6,389 nucleotides of DNA from the NCBI GenBank assembly GCA_004557285.1, contig SFEK01000123.1, forward strand, positions 1 through 6,389. The letters run 5' to 3'. The notes under the pieces are model-generated. The model had not been told where the DNA came from, did not search any database, and saw nothing but the letters and a program-made list of their open reading frames with translations. This document shows, piece by piece, positions 5,693 through 6,389 of the stretch. The stretch is from Bacteroidales bacterium. Its GTDB lineage: Bacteria; Bacteroidota; Bacteroidia; Bacteroidales; Bacteroidaceae. Made by a program: the position numbers and the translations under genes. The first letter of the stretch is position 1. Every line of letters starts with the position of its first letter.

Positions 5693-6389
5693 TTACAGTG
5701 CCTTAAGACTTATTGCGAATCCGCCACCAGGAGCCTCATTGATTTTCAGAGTCTGACCTTGCTTAACGGTTTTCTTGGTGATAGTATAAGCCTTGGGGTT
5801 CTTTTCGTAGTCGGCATCCTTTGCATCGGCATAGATGATGGCCTCGTATTTGCGACCCTTGTCAAGGAAATCGAGCTTCACCACGGCAGTGCGTGCAGTC
5901 TCATTGCACTTGCCTCCAACAAACCAGTTGTCACTCTTCTTGTCCTTGCGGGCCACGGTGATGTAGCGGGCGGGCTCGGCCTCGAGATAGCGGGAGTCGC
6001 TCCAGTCGCATGGCACGTCGCGGATGAACTGGAAGGCATCATCATACTTCTTGTAGTTCTCGGGCAGGTCGGCAGCCATCTGAAGTGGAGAATACATTGT
6101 CAGATACAGGGCAAGCTGACCGACAAGAGTGGTGTGGACGTAGTTGGGATTGTCGCTCCAGGTATTGAGTTGGGTTTCAAGAATACCAGGTGTGTAGTCC
6201 ATCGGTCCACCCTGCAGACGGGTAAAAGGCAGGATGACGGTGTGGTCGGGACGGCTACCGCCGAAAGCCTCATACTCTGTACCGCGGGCCGACTCGTTGC
6301 CCACGAGGTTGGGGTAGGTACGGCAAAGACCCGTAGGACGCACGGCCTCATGTCCGTTCACCATGATGTGGTGCTTGGCAGCCTCTTTG
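5693..6389 (-). CDS. susB: SusB-type GH97 alpha-glucosidase, C-terminal part (partial)
   Basis: The frame is open through the window edge and ends in TAA at 5695-5693, leaving about 231 residues of a protein that is normally about 730-740 long. The segment from HHIMVNGHEA through RPTGLCRTYPNLVGNESARG to TEYE is the GH97 catalytic block. By recall of Bacteroides thetaiotaomicron SusB, the glutamates in HEA, NES and TEY correspond to E508, E526 and E532, which bind calcium and take part in inverting hydrolysis. The first two agree with a functional active site, and the general acid E532 is also present. Then follow LPFTRLQGGPMDYTPG and MYSPLQMAADLPENY, and a C-terminal beta domain ending in GGGFAISLKAL. 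SusB releases glucose from maltooligosaccharides in the periplasm. The methionine at 6364-6362 is internal, not a start. Transcription continues into the pullulanase gene. Confidence 0.95.
   Translation of the reverse strand, partial: KEAAKHHIMVNGHEAVRPTGLCRTYPNLVGNESARGTEYEAFGGSRPDHTVILPFTRLQGGPMDYTPGILETQLNTWSDNPNYVHTTLVGQLALYLTMYSPLQMAADLPENYKKYDDAFQFIRDVPCDWSDSRYLEAEPARYITVARKDKKSDNWFVGGKCNETARTAVVKLDFLDKGRKYEAIIYADAKDADYEKNPKAYTITKKTVKQGQTLKINEAPGGGFAISLKAL

Noticed and set aside
1..6389. CRISPR arrays, insertion sequences, tRNA or rRNA genes
   Set aside because: No regularly spaced repeats, transposase motifs, terminal inverted repeats or tRNA/rRNA-like segments were seen. In particular, no mobile element marks the junction near 1850.

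Overview
The window reads as two pieces of DNA from different phyla joined at about 1841-1863. This is the most important thing to know before using it.

Positions 1 to about 1850 look like a Clostridia-type Bacillota genome. They hold the 14-codon tail of an unidentified gene with its terminator, a consensus sigma-A promoter, a structured attenuator leader, and the translation operon infC-rpmI-rplT on the plus strand. The infC start appears to be the rare codon AUA. All three genes have strong Shine-Dalgarno sequences, and their proteins resemble Clostridia versions of IF3, L35 and L20 rather than Bacteroidota ones. Downstream, a plus-strand and a minus-strand terminator stand back to back. 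They end the rplT operon and a convergent gene whose visible part encodes the C-terminal domain of a long-form ribosome hibernation factor (HPF).

Positions from about 1850 to 6389 look like Bacteroidota (Prevotella or Bacteroides-like), all on the minus strand. In transcription order they encode the C-terminal third of a SusB-type GH97 alpha-glucosidase (cut by the window end), a secreted type I pullulanase, and a SusA-type GH13 neopullulanase/alpha-amylase. Spacers are 17 and 32 bases, without Shine-Dalgarno sequences. Together these enzymes would work in the cell envelope on starch-derived oligosaccharides: pullulanase cuts alpha-1,6 branches, SusA cuts internal bonds, and SusB releases glucose.

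The SusA frame runs without a stop into the HPF C-terminal domain, giving a 710-codon hybrid ORF. The switch occurs in a stretch coding KLEKSLR, which is plausible in both parent proteins. The likeliest explanation is a metagenome-assembly chimera made at a short shared sequence. A real fusion cannot be excluded from the sequence alone.
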